Shown in pieces: positions 1 to 9,231 of a stretch of DNA of 17,754 nt; position 1 is the first letter of the stretch, and every line of letters starts with the position of its first letter. Position numbers and translations under genes: made by a program. A model generated the notes under the pieces. That model did no database searches, was not told where the DNA came from, and saw nothing but the letters and a program-made list of their open reading frames with translations. Origin of the DNA: Acidobacteriota bacterium (GTDB taxonomy: Bacteria > Acidobacteriota > Terriglobia > Terriglobales > Acidobacteriaceae); assembly GCA_023410055.1 (NCBI GenBank), contig JAEYQK010000032.1, forward strand, positions 1 to 17,754. The letters run 5' to 3'.

Positions 1-256
1 CCACCACGCGATCGCCCACCTTCAACTTGTCGCGATTGATGCCCGGCCCAACCTCGACCACTTCGCCCATGAACTCGTGTCCGACGATGTCACCCTGCTC
101 CATCGTCGGCATAAATCCGTCATAGAGGTGCAGGTCCGAACCGCAAATTGCAGTGCTCGTGATGCGGACGATTGCATCGCGTGGGTTCAATATCTTCGGA
201 TCGGGTACCGTCTCCACGCTCATCTTCTCGACCCCCATCCAGCAGACTGCTTTCAT
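1..256 (-). CDS. Zinc-dependent alcohol/formaldehyde dehydrogenase, N-terminal part (cut by window edge)
   Basis: The first 85 codons of a medium-chain zinc dehydrogenase are visible; the rest lies beyond position 1. The protein starts MKAVCWMGVEKMSVETVPDP and shows the family's GroES-like catalytic domain: C38 in TAICGSDLH, the first catalytic zinc ligand, and H60-E61 in the GHEFMG motif, followed by the typical VGDRVV strand. The opening and the ICGSDLHLYDG stretch resemble glutathione-independent formaldehyde dehydrogenase-like members, which oxidise small alcohols or aldehydes with NAD(P). The start is firm: ATG at 256-254 is preceded by AGGAGGG at good spacing and overlaps the stop of the upstream SRPBCC gene in an ATGA arrangement, so the two are probably translationally coupled. 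The exact substrate cannot be told from this fragment. Confidence 0.9.
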   Translation of the reverse strand, partial: MKAVCWMGVEKMSVETVPDPKILNPRDAIVRITSTAICGSDLHLYDGFMPTMEQGDIVGHEFMGEVVEVGPGINRDKLKVGDRVV

Positions 257-1026
257 GACACCCTCCTGTGCTCTTCCACGAGCTCACGCATTGTCTCATC
301 GCGACGCAGCGGGCGGTCCGGATCAATGATTCGCGCCACTGCCGTCATCACATCGCGTGGCCCATGGGATTGTCCATCAGTAGTTGGAATTTCACCCGTC
401 TCCACCAGCGCCTTAAAACGCCGGAGGTCCTGCCGCATAAGGAAGCTCGGGTCTTTTCCCATCAGCTTCGCGAAAACGGAGCCGATATTTCCACGCATGG
501 AGTGGAATCGCATAGTTGCCCTGACCAGCGTTCCTCGATTGGCGGGAGCAGGCCGGAATTCGACGGATCCATCAACGTCCACGTCCGAGCCTTCGATTGA
601 TCGCCAAGATATAAACTGGTTGTCGCGTTCCCCCGTGATCTCCGCGTCCCAGGAAACCCGTGCGCCCATTGGCCCAAGCGCGACCCAGCGCCAGCGGTTA
701 TCGCCCGTTTTCGAAACCGAATCCAGGTGCCGCATGAATCGCGGAAGGTTCTCGAAGTCGCGCCAGAACCGGTACGCCTCTTCCGGGAAGCTATTGATCA
801 GAACCGTGCTTCGGGCGACCGACTCGCGTTCGGCTTGCGTGCGGCTGCCTGCAAAAGCAAGCGCTCCGCCCCCCGCAGCCACTGCATAGCCCCAAGGAGA
901 TCTTCTGGTAACTCCGTAAACGGCGAGCGCGCCACCGCCCAGCACCGTGCCCCATCGCCTGAAATTGAACGAACGGATACGGCCGCGCGCAGCATCACTC
1001 GACTGAATGACTGCACCTTCTGTCAT
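253..1026 (-). CDS. SRPBCC (polyketide cyclase/dehydrase-like) protein with N-terminal membrane segment
   Basis: This 257-residue protein begins at ATG 1026-1024, preceded by AAGGTAGGA; an upstream in-frame ATG at 1065 lacks such a site. Residues about 28-60 are glycine-rich and hydrophobic (GGGALAVYG, YAVAAGGGALAFAG), probably a membrane hairpin. Residues about 72-210 form an SRPBCC/START-like fold: STVLINSFPEEAYRFWRDFENLPRFMRHLDSV is typical of the cyclase/dehydrase family, whose members bind hydrophobic ligands in a deep cavity. The C-terminal 45 residues are polar and arginine-rich. Ligand and reaction are unknown; many homologues of this architecture are simply called cyclase/dehydrase. 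The stop overlaps the start of the dehydrogenase gene by 4 nt, and the M48 protease gene lies 74 nt upstream on the same strand, so the three may be one operon. Confidence 0.8.
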   Translation of the reverse strand: MTEGAVIQSSDAARGRIRSFNFRRWGTVLGGGALAVYGVTRRSPWGYAVAAGGGALAFAGSRTQAERESVARSTVLINSFPEEAYRFWRDFENLPRFMRHLDSVSKTGDNRWRWVALGPMGARVSWDAEITGERDNQFISWRSIEGSDVDVDGSVEFRPAPANRGTLVRATMRFHSMRGNIGSVFAKLMGKDPSFLMRQDLRRFKALVETGEIPTTDGQSHGPRDVMTAVARIIDPDRPLRRDETMRELVEEHRRVS

Positions 1027-1100
1027 AGTCCTACCTTTGCGTGGATTTTGTGTTTCGGATTGCACGGACGCTCTAGGGGATGCCCGATGCGCCCTGCGTT

Positions 1101-2267
1101 TCAGTCGGGTCTTCTCTTCAGCGTCGGACGATTCTGGTCTTCGTCATCGCCCTTCTGTGTTGTGCGGCTGTCGGTTGATCTTTCTTCAGACTGGCGCCTT
1201 CGCAACGTCGGCCGCTCTGAATCGGGAACCTGAATTCTGCTCTGGTTCGAGATTCCCGCCAGTCGCGCCTTGACCGAGTCGAACTCGCTCGTACTGACGA
1301 TGTACTGCTCCTTCGGCGGGAGCATCGTCTCGATCTCCTTTTGCGCGCGTTTGATCCGGTCATCCGTCATCGGGTGAGTTGAGAATGCCTTCGCGATGAA
1401 CGACTTCATTCCGTGCTTCATTTCTTTGTCTCGTGACTTGAGCGTCTCGAAGAAGTGCACGAACTCAGCAGGATCGTATCCGGCCACGTACTGGTATTCC
1501 AGTCCCAGCAGGTCTGCCTCGCGCTCCTCATCGCGCGTGAACTTCAGGAATCCCATCGGCACCGCGATTCCCATCACCTGCCGCACTGCAAATCCCGCAG
1601 GACCTCCGACGAAGATCAGCGGAATCGACGCGAGGTTCATGATCTGGACCTTCGTCTGCGTCTTCGTCGCGTGGCGCGCAGCAACATGTGCGATTTCGTG
1701 CGCCATCACTCCAGCCAGTTCCGCTTCGTTTTCCGCGGCCATTATCAGCCCTGAGTTGACGTAGAAATATCCACCGGGTAGCGCGAACGCGTTCACTTGA
1801 TCGTCATCGATAACCTTGATCGTGAACGGCACCTTCGCGTCCGAATTGCGCACGATGGTCTGCCCAATCCGATTCACATACTCCGTTATGACGGGATCGT
1901 TGACCAAGCGAGCCGAACTCTCAACTTCCGCCGCCATCTCTTTGCCCATGGCACGTTCGCGCTCGAGGGAGTAGAGATTCAGGCCGCCGCCAATGCTACG
2001 ATTCCCGACCTTCGTAACGTCGTACTTCCCGCCCGTCTTTATGCGCGACGGTTGTGCTGTTCTCTGAGCTGGCGATGTAGAAATGGCCGGTCCGGCGATC
2101 GCCGGCGCGTCAGGTGCTTTCGAACCAGCATTTGCGGGATCGTCCTGCACTTGAGCGGTTAGCGGAACCACACATAGCACGGCGACCATGGCAAATGTGA
2201 AAACAGTAGCTTTCAGACGATGGAAAACCAGAGGAACTACAGAGAGAGGGGCACCCGAAGACCACAC
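1101..2267 (-). CDS. M48-family zinc metalloprotease, secreted (BepA/LoiP-like)
   Basis: The 388-residue protein has a signal-like N-terminus (hydrophobic residues about 22-38, ending PLTAQ) and an M48 peptidase domain at about 100-320. The catalytic zinc site is HEIAH at 190-194, with the third ligand E248 in FTRDEEREAD, and the family hallmark FSTHPMTDDRI near 295-305. Such proteins are periplasmic, often handling outer-membrane protein quality control; BepA has C-terminal TPR repeats, whereas here the tail (about 345-388) is short, charged and probably disordered with two RPTL(K/R)RR repeats. The start is uncertain: GTG at 2267 gives the full signal peptide but has only a weak ribosome site and abuts a repeat-like sequence; ATG at 2189 would leave a hydrophobic segment with no positive n-region. 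Substrate is unknown. Confidence 0.88.
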   Translation of the reverse strand: MWSSGAPLSVVPLVFHRLKATVFTFAMVAVLCVVPLTAQVQDDPANAGSKAPDAPAIAGPAISTSPAQRTAQPSRIKTGGKYDVTKVGNRSIGGGLNLYSLERERAMGKEMAAEVESSARLVNDPVITEYVNRIGQTIVRNSDAKVPFTIKVIDDDQVNAFALPGGYFYVNSGLIMAAENEAELAGVMAHEIAHVAARHATKTQTKVQIMNLASIPLIFVGGPAGFAVRQVMGIAVPMGFLKFTRDEEREADLLGLEYQYVAGYDPAEFVHFFETLKSRDKEMKHGMKSFIAKAFSTHPMTDDRIKRAQKEIETMLPPKEQYIVSTSEFDSVKARLAGISNQSRIQVPDSERPTLRRRQSEERSTDSRTTQKGDDEDQNRPTLKRRPD

Positions 2268-2274
2268 TGATCAC
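2248..2274. repeat. Diverged copy of a short dispersed repeat
   Basis: GGGGCACCCG (2248-2257), then 10 nt, then TGATCAC (2268-2274). The same two blocks in the same order, 9 nt apart, recur at 3031-3056 between groES and groEL. It straddles the proposed GTG start of the M48 protease, which makes that start less certain. Confidence 0.4.
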
Positions 2275-2462
2275 CGCCCGTGCGAAGCTATTCGCTCCGC
2301 CACTGATGAGAGCCTGTACAGACGACTCGCCCTCAACTTGAGCAGGTGTCGATGGCGAGCATTGACTATGGAGTTAATGGATGACCCGGAATCCGTTTCG
2401 TGATTCCTCGCCTACTCTGCAATCTTGGACATTCGGCGCAATTCGCTGTGCAATTCACAATC
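2275..2462. other. Intergenic stretch between divergent M48 protease and groES genes
   Basis: About 190 nt with no convincing ORF, RNA gene or strong promoter. It contains a short direct repeat of GCAATTC near 2440-2457. It presumably holds the minus-strand promoter for the M48 gene, but I could not identify good -35/-10 boxes for it. Confidence 0.5.
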
Positions 2463-2488
2463 TTAGTGTCCTACACTCAACTTTGGTA

Positions 2489-2517
2489 TTGACAAGCCTC
2501 CGCCAAATTCGATAAAT
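2489..2517 (+). promoter_or_regulatory. Sigma70-type promoter of groESL
   Basis: A perfect -35 box TTGACA (2489-2494) is followed after 16-17 nt by GATAAA/ATAAAT (2511-2517) as -10. The predicted transcription start falls inside the CIRCE operator just downstream, the usual arrangement for HrcA-repressed groE operons. A short inverted repeat AGTGT-CCT-ACACT (2465-2477) lies 11 nt upstream of the -35 box. Confidence 0.75.
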
Positions 2518-2543
2518 TGGCACTCGTTATGGTCGAGTGCTAA
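2517..2543 (+). promoter_or_regulatory. CIRCE operator (HrcA binding site)
   Basis: TTGGCACTC-N9-GAGTGCTAA matches the CIRCE consensus TTAGCACTC-N9-GAGTGCTAA at 17 of 18 arm positions, with exact 9-nt spacing. It overlaps the end of the -10 box and the likely transcription start of groESL, so binding of the heat-shock repressor HrcA would block initiation. The hrcA gene itself is not in this window. Confidence 0.93.
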
Positions 2544-2561
2544 CAGGGCTGCTGGTTCTTG

Positions 2562-2593
2562 TTGCTACTCCGCCGCTTTTGTTTGAGTGCTAA
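2562..2593 (+). promoter_or_regulatory. Second CIRCE half-site with degenerate partner
   Basis: A perfect right arm GAGTGCTAA sits at 2585-2593, exactly 50 nt after the right arm of the main CIRCE. The best left arm, TTGCTACTC at 2562-2570, has three mismatches and a 14-nt spacer, so this is not a canonical operator. It could be an auxiliary contact for HrcA or a decayed duplicate within the groES leader. Confidence 0.4.
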
Positions 2594-2681
2594 AGACTTA
2601 CAGGCTCATCCGTGCCGAAATGCATGGTCTGGATTCGCAACGAATCACAACGAGAAACACAATCTGAAAGGAGTCAGATAC

Positions 2682-2999
2682 ATGTCAACGAAGCTTACAC
2701 CCCTGCATGACCGGATTCTGGTCCGTCGCGTAGAGGAAGCCGAGACCACCCGTGGCGGACTTATCATCCCCGATAGCGCCAAGGACAAGCCGCAGGAAGG
2801 CGAAGTCATTTCTGTAGGTAAAGGCAAAGTCAATGAAGAGGGCAAGGTTCGCCCCCTCGACGTCAAAGAAGGCGACCGCATCCTGTTCGGCAAGTACTCC
2901 GGAACCGAAATCAAGCTTGACGGCGAAGATTTCCTGATCATGCGCGAGGAAGAAGTGCTCGGCATAATCAGTGGCGCCAAGAAGGCAGCTGGCAAGTAG
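2682..2999 (+). CDS. groES: Co-chaperonin GroES (10 kDa chaperonin)
   Basis: A 105-residue GroES, the heptameric lid that caps GroEL and closes the folding chamber in the cytoplasm. The family start LTPLHDRILVRRVEEAE is followed by the mobile loop (about residues 17-35, TTRGGLIIPDSAKDKPQ) that contacts the GroEL apical domain, the VGKGKVNEEGK roof region, and the closing LIMREEEVLGII strand. Length is slightly above the usual 95-100 because of a short lysine-rich tail (SGAKKAAGK). The start ATG at 2682 is set by AAAGGAG 8 nt upstream; the open frame extends upstream without conserved sequence and that part is untranslated leader. It is first gene of a CIRCE-controlled operon with groEL 101 nt downstream. 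Confidence 0.98.
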   Translation: MSTKLTPLHDRILVRRVEEAETTRGGLIIPDSAKDKPQEGEVISVGKGKVNEEGKVRPLDVKEGDRILFGKYSGTEIKLDGEDFLIMREEEVLGIISGAKKAAGK

Positions 3000-3017
3000 T
3001 CCAAAGCCCACCCTTCG

Positions 3018-3075
3018 CTTCGCGAAGAATGGGGCACCCGGGATCAAGTTGATCACGCCGGACTGGAGTCCGGCG
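3018..3075. repeat. Palindromic repeat cluster between groES and groEL
   Basis: Three nested symmetries fill most of the 101-nt gap: CTTCGCGAAG (3018-3027), GGGGCACCCG...TGATCAC (3031-3056, also found at 2248-2274) and the palindrome CGCCGGACT-GG-AGTCCGGCG (3056-3075). The last could form a 9-bp stem in RNA about 10 nt ahead of the groEL ribosome site. The style resembles dispersed intergenic palindromes of acidobacterial genomes; that comparison is from memory, not a search. Confidence 0.6.
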
Positions 3076-3100
3076 CTACAAATCTTAGGAGATTGAAGAA

Positions 3101-4771
<1,671 letters not shown>

Positions 4772-4810
4772 GACTCGCCGTCCAGGCAGACGCGCCTTCG
4801 GCGCAAAATC

Positions 4811-4841
4811 AAAAGCCCCGTTCGCGAGAGCGGGGCTTTTC
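4811..4841. terminator. Bidirectional intrinsic terminator
   Basis: A perfect 10-bp stem AAAAGCCCCG / CGGGGCTTTT with a 10-nt loop (4821-4830). A T-run follows on the plus strand and the complementary A-run gives a T-run on the minus strand, so it can end both groESL transcription and the converging kinase transcript. A smaller hairpin GCGCC-TTC-GGCGC precedes it at 4792-4804. Confidence 0.93.
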
Positions 4842-4951
4842 TTATGGTTCAAGTTCTGCTTTTCCGCTTATGTCTGCTTCCTTCGCGCCCTTTGCGTCGT
4901 TTCCGTTGAAATGAAGGTTTGACGCATCAAGCGTATCGTCGTCTCTGGCGG

Positions 4952-7900
4952 CTACGACTGAGACGCCGCCTTGTTCTTCACCTTCAGTTGACCGTGCGTC
5001 TCGAACGGCAGGAACACCGAGAAGCATGTGCCTGACTTCCCTTTTCGCGTGCTCGTCCAAAGACGAAGAACGCCTTCATGCTTTTCGACCAGGCCTGAGG
5101 TGATCCAGAGCCCGAGTCCGGTGCCGGAGTCGCCTTTAGTCGTATAGAAAGGATCGAAAATCTTGTCGCGAATCTCTCGCGGGATGCCATGCCCGTTGTC
5201 AGCAACAACAACGCGCAATCCGGAGCGGTCTCCCGTCCAATCACGTGAGGCATAAGCATGCACGATGATGCTGCCATTATTCCCGACGGCCTCGATCGCA
5301 TTGCCAACTAGATTCGCAAGAATCTGTCGCAATTCGGACGGGAAAGCCTGAATCTCATCGGTGAACTCGATTCGCTGCTCGATACTTACGCCCGACATAT
5401 TGATCTTGCGCGCGTAAAGCTCCATGACCGTGGACATAACCTCAGCAACGCGCACCGGCGCTGGCTTATGCGTCTCGCGATTGAACGCCAGCATGTGCTT
5501 GGTCATCTGCACAACGCGCGTCAGTTCTTCACCGGCCATTGCCGCGTATTTCTTCGCAGCGGTCGGATCGGAGTCGTTCTGAATCATGTAAAGGAGGTTT
5601 CCGACAGCATCCAGCGGGTTATGAATCTCGTGAGCAATGCTTGCTGCCATTCGACCGGTAATCGCCAGCCGCTCGCTGTTCCTAAGCAGTTCCTCGGCTT
5701 TCTTGCGATCGGAAACGTCACGGAAGACCAGCACAACGCCTTCGATGTTCCCGCTGCGGTCGCGTATCGGCGCAGCGCTGTCGTCAATGGGAATCTCGGC
5801 GCCGTTTCTCTTGATCAGCAGTGTGTGATTAGCAAGCCCGACAACCTGATTCATCCGGATGACCTTTGCGACAGGGCTCTCGGACTTCTTGCGCGTAACC
5901 TCGCTGACGATGTTGAAGACAGCCTCCAGATCTTGCCCCGCAGCCGCATCCATCATCCATCCCGTCAGTTCCTCGGCCACCCGGTTCATAAACACGATTC
6001 TTCCGCCTGCGTCAGTCGAGATCACTGCGTCGCCAATGCTGCTCAGCGTCGTCGCCCAGCGTTGTTCGCTCTCGCGCAACGTATCCTCAGCATGCTTTCG
6101 CTCCGTGATGTCCATGTTCACGCCGATAAAGCGTACGGCCTTTCGGGCCCCGCCTTCACCCTCGAAGTACGCGCGACCATGAGACGCCACCCAGTGCACC
6201 GAACCATCTGGCCAGACAACTCGAAATTCGTGATGGTAGGCGCCCCCATTTACTCCGGCTATCGCCCGCTGCACGGCTTCATCCGTCGCGCCTCGATCTT
6301 CATCATGAATACGGGCAATCGCCTCTTCGTACGAAATCGTATCTCCGGCGAACACGCCAAACCTGTTGCGGCAGCGTTCATCCCAGAAAACCTCACCCGT
6401 GTCGAGGCGCACTTCCCACGCGCCCATTTCTGCGCCCTCCAATGCGAGACGCCGCTGTTCCGATGCCTTCTTGCCTGCCGCCTCGGCAGCTGCATGCGCA
6501 ACCCGTGCACGGAGACTGCGAATTCCGAAAGAAAGGTCGCCGGCAAGTTCGGACAGCAATTTGAACTCGTCAGGCGAAAATGCATGGGTCTGCTTCGAAT
6601 ACATCGTCATCGCACCAAATGCTTTTCCGGTCTCATCCAGAAGTGGGACGACTGCCGAGGACGCAAAACCTCGCTTCAGAGCCTCCGCTCTCCAAGGCGC
6701 AAACTTCAAGTCGCTCAGCATGTCCGCGCACATGGCTGGTTGACCTGTGCGAATTGCCGTTCCCGTCGGCCCATTGCCGCGCTCGGTTTCAGCCCACGTT
6801 ATCTGCAGAGAATCCAGATAGCCCTGTTCGAACCCCGAATACGCAACGGGACGCACCGACTTGCCTTCATCGTTCTCGGCGTAGCCGATCCAGACCATCG
6901 GATGCCCACAATCTTCGGTCACGATTTCGCACACGGAGCGCAAGAGCTGAGTCTCATCACTCGCACGGAGCAGTGCTTGGTTGCTGTTATTCAGCGCTTT
7001 GAGGGTGCGCGTAACTCGTTGCAGCACGTCTTCTCGTTGAGCGCGATCAATCGCCAGAGCAACGCGATCAGCCACCACCTGAAGCAATTTCGCTTCATCT
7101 TCCGTAAATTTCCGTGCCTTTGAGGAGTCAATGTGAATCACGCCGATCACTCGATCCTCAACGACAAGAGGCGCAGCGATTAGCGAAGCTACTCTCTCCT
7201 TCAAAATCGGGCTACAGACCTCTTCGGTTGAGAGATCGTCGATAATGCGCCCTTGGCCAGAGCTAGCGACTTTGCCAGCCATTCCGGCGCCAAACGGAAT
7301 TCTCACTCTCGCCTGAAGCTCTCCGTCCAGCCCGCGAGCGGCGCGTACATGAAGACTTCGGTCCTGTTCTTCAAGCAACAGGATAACGGCCATATCAGCC
7401 TGTAGTGCTTCGCAACTACGCTCCAACAGTTGCTCTAGCAAGGCGTCCAGTGCCACGTGCGCCAGCGCCGCATCCGTCACGGCCTGCACACGGCTGAGCT
7501 TGAGCGCAGCATTCTCAGCCAGTTCTCGCGCGATCTGCTCATTGGCAAGTGCCTGATCGCGTTCACGCTCTCTTCGGCGCCTCTCGGTGACGTCGCGAAA
7601 GACGAGAACCGCACCTATGATTTCGTTTTGAGCGTTAATGATCGGCGCGGCACTGTCTTCGACGGGAGTTCTTTCGCCGTTTCTGCCTAGCAACAATGCA
7701 TGGTTGGCAAGTTCGACGACTTTGTTCTGCTGAATGGCAAGGGTGACCGGATTCTCGATCGTCTCGCCGGTTTCTTCATGTAGTACCCGGAAGATCTCGG
7801 CAGATGGCTTGCCTGCCGCTTCGGCGAGCTTCCATCCGGACAACTTCTGCGCCAGTGCGTTCATGAACTTCACCTCGCCTTTCACATCAGTCGCGATCAC

Positions 7901-8626
7901 CGCGTCTCCGATGCTGGCAAGTGTGGTCGCCCAGCGTTGTTCGCTTTCCGCAAGCGCTTTCGCCCGGTTCTCGGCGTCTTCGATCGCCTCTTGAAATTGT
8001 GCGGCCAGCGAAGCGAGTTGGCGGCGGGTAAAGAATGCCAGGAATAGACCGATGCCCAAGCTGAGCACGACAGAGGTGAAAACCACCAACCGCGACGCAA
8101 CGCTACCGGCATGTACACGCTGCTCTCGCAGATGCTCTTCAACTGAAAGGAACTCATCCCGGTGCTGGCGGACAGAGTCCATCAACTCCTTGCCGCGGAG
8201 GTTCAAGACAACGTCAGCGTAATTGCCTCCTCCTCGCCGAATTTGAATCATGCTCGCGGCGTACTGATTCCAGTCATCAGAAGCGGCCTCAAGCTGCTTG
8301 AGGCGGTCTAGTTGCGATGGATTGTCGGAGATCTGTTGGCTTAGTTCAGCAGCTCTCGTGTGAAAAGTTCTACTAGACTCGTAGTATGGCTGAAGAAAGC
8401 GCTCATCGCCGGTAACAAGATATCCGCGAACACCTGTCTCGGCGTCGACCGCAAGGCGCAGGAGTTGTCCACTGGAACTAATCACCTGGTCGGTGTGATC
8501 AATCCAATGCATGGCCCGTCTGAGATGCTGGACTTCCCACAACAGCACAGTCGCAAGAACAGCAAGAAGAAGCACCGGAACCGTGAGCGTACGATATAGC
8601 AGTCTGTGGAATGCTCTCTGATTCAT
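4952..8626 (-). CDS. Multi-sensor membrane histidine kinase (CHASE3-PAS-GAF-GAF-PAS-PAS-HisKA-HATPase)
   Basis: A 1224-residue kinase starting at ATG 8626-8624 (MNQRAFHRLLYRTL); a longer frame from 8674 would overlap the upstream regulator gene and is less likely. Approximate order, numbered from this start: TM helix 15-32; periplasmic CHASE3 domain 38-175 (LRLAVDAETGVRGYLVTGDE); TM helix 180-199; PAS 228-350; GAF 390-530; GAF 550-708; PAS 726-845 with an IHDEDR/VNMDITERK PAC tail; PAS 852-980; HisKA with phospho-acceptor H999 (SIAHEIHNPLD); HATPase with NLVGNAIEA (N box), DNGHGI and GTGLGL. All catalytic motifs are intact. PAS 1 and PAS 3 are clear duplicates. There is no attached receiver, but a receiver-only protein is encoded just upstream on the same strand and is its probable partner. 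The stimulus is unknown. Confidence 0.93.
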   Translation of the reverse strand: MNQRAFHRLLYRTLTVPVLLLAVLATVLLWEVQHLRRAMHWIDHTDQVISSSGQLLRLAVDAETGVRGYLVTGDERFLQPYYESSRTFHTRAAELSQQISDNPSQLDRLKQLEAASDDWNQYAASMIQIRRGGGNYADVVLNLRGKELMDSVRQHRDEFLSVEEHLREQRVHAGSVASRLVVFTSVVLSLGIGLFLAFFTRRQLASLAAQFQEAIEDAENRAKALAESEQRWATTLASIGDAVIATDVKGEVKFMNALAQKLSGWKLAEAAGKPSAEIFRVLHEETGETIENPVTLAIQQNKVVELANHALLLGRNGERTPVEDSAAPIINAQNEIIGAVLVFRDVTERRRRERERDQALANEQIARELAENAALKLSRVQAVTDAALAHVALDALLEQLLERSCEALQADMAVILLLEEQDRSLHVRAARGLDGELQARVRIPFGAGMAGKVASSGQGRIIDDLSTEEVCSPILKERVASLIAAPLVVEDRVIGVIHIDSSKARKFTEDEAKLLQVVADRVALAIDRAQREDVLQRVTRTLKALNNSNQALLRASDETQLLRSVCEIVTEDCGHPMVWIGYAENDEGKSVRPVAYSGFEQGYLDSLQITWAETERGNGPTGTAIRTGQPAMCADMLSDLKFAPWRAEALKRGFASSAVVPLLDETGKAFGAMTMYSKQTHAFSPDEFKLLSELAGDLSFGIRSLRARVAHAAAEAAGKKASEQRRLALEGAEMGAWEVRLDTGEVFWDERCRNRFGVFAGDTISYEEAIARIHDEDRGATDEAVQRAIAGVNGGAYHHEFRVVWPDGSVHWVASHGRAYFEGEGGARKAVRFIGVNMDITERKHAEDTLRESEQRWATTLSSIGDAVISTDAGGRIVFMNRVAEELTGWMMDAAAGQDLEAVFNIVSEVTRKKSESPVAKVIRMNQVVGLANHTLLIKRNGAEIPIDDSAAPIRDRSGNIEGVVLVFRDVSDRKKAEELLRNSERLAITGRMAASIAHEIHNPLDAVGNLLYMIQNDSDPTAAKKYAAMAGEELTRVVQMTKHMLAFNRETHKPAPVRVAEVMSTVMELYARKINMSGVSIEQRIEFTDEIQAFPSELRQILANLVGNAIEAVGNNGSIIVHAYASRDWTGDRSGLRVVVADNGHGIPREIRDKIFDPFYTTKGDSGTGLGLWITSGLVEKHEGVLRLWTSTRKGKSGTCFSVFLPFETHGQLKVKNKAASQS

Positions 8627-8649
8627 CAACCAACCCTTTGTTCCCAATT

Positions 8650-9021
8650 TCAGGTAGAGCGCTGAGCACTGCACTTATTGTCAAAGAGCAGTCTTTCCAA
8701 TTCCGACAATAATGCAACTGGAGATTCTCCCTTTACTGAGCGCGCATCCACGAACTGAAGCGCATCGTCTGGAAGATCAACATACGCCGAAAGCATCAAG
8801 ATAGGGATCTCTGGCTTTCGACGTTTCATCTCCGCGGCTACTTCTCCGCCGTTCATCTCCGGCATCGCGTAGTCGAGAACTACGGCACGAACTGACTCTT
8901 GCGAGAAGACACTCAGTCCTTCGAGACCGCTCGACGCAGTAAGGACCTCGTAGCCCGCGTGTTCGAGCATCAGCTTGCGGACACGCAGCCCGATCGGTTC
9001 GTCATCCACACACAGGATCAT
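8650..9021 (-). CDS. Single-domain (REC-only) response regulator
   Basis: A 123-residue CheY-like receiver with no output domain. The acidic pocket D6-D7 (LCVDDEP), phospho-acceptor D50 (VVLDYAMPEMNG), S78 (LMLSAY) and K97 (SVKGESP) are all present, so it should be phosphorylatable. The start ATG at 9021-9019 is preceded by GGAG at suitable distance. It lies 23 nt before the start of the large multi-sensor kinase on the same strand, which points to a kinase/receiver pair in one operon. Without an output domain it must act by protein contact or as an intermediate in a phosphorelay; which of these cannot be seen here. Confidence 0.9.
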   Translation of the reverse strand: MILCVDDEPIGLRVRKLMLEHAGYEVLTASSGLEGLSVFSQESVRAVVLDYAMPEMNGGEVAAEMKRRKPEIPILMLSAYVDLPDDALQFVDARSVKGESPVALLSELERLLFDNKCSAQRST

Positions 9022-9231
9022 CGGTATCTCCGGTCCCCCTTAAGCATTGCACGCCTATGGAGTGATTGTAAGGGGCAAACTAGCGGTCCGCCATCACCTA
9101 CTTTCCACTTTTCACCTTAGCCCACATTCTTGGTATCTTCGTCGCTGATGCTGTGTTTCCAGGAGTAGGACCATTAACAACCTAGTTTGCGTCCCCTAGA
9201 GCGCAGCTAAAAACAGACCGGAGTAAGGAAA
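9022..9231. other. Divergent intergenic region between receiver gene and yjbQ-like gene
   Basis: This 210-nt gap must hold both divergent promoters. The only structure seen is an inverted pair CAAACTAG (9076-9083) and CTAGTTTG (9182-9189) flanked by GGGG / CCCC, about 100 nt apart. No convincing -35/-10 boxes were identified. Confidence 0.4.

Noticed and set aside
5468..7123. 551-codon open frame on the plus strand opposite the large kinase
   Set aside because: The minus-strand frame carries clear GAF and PAS domains here; the plus-strand product is low-complexity without family features.
8627..8674. N-terminal extension of the large kinase from an upstream ATG
   Set aside because: It would overlap the receiver gene by 25 nt, and the added 16 residues are not part of the membrane helix; the start at 8626 fits better.
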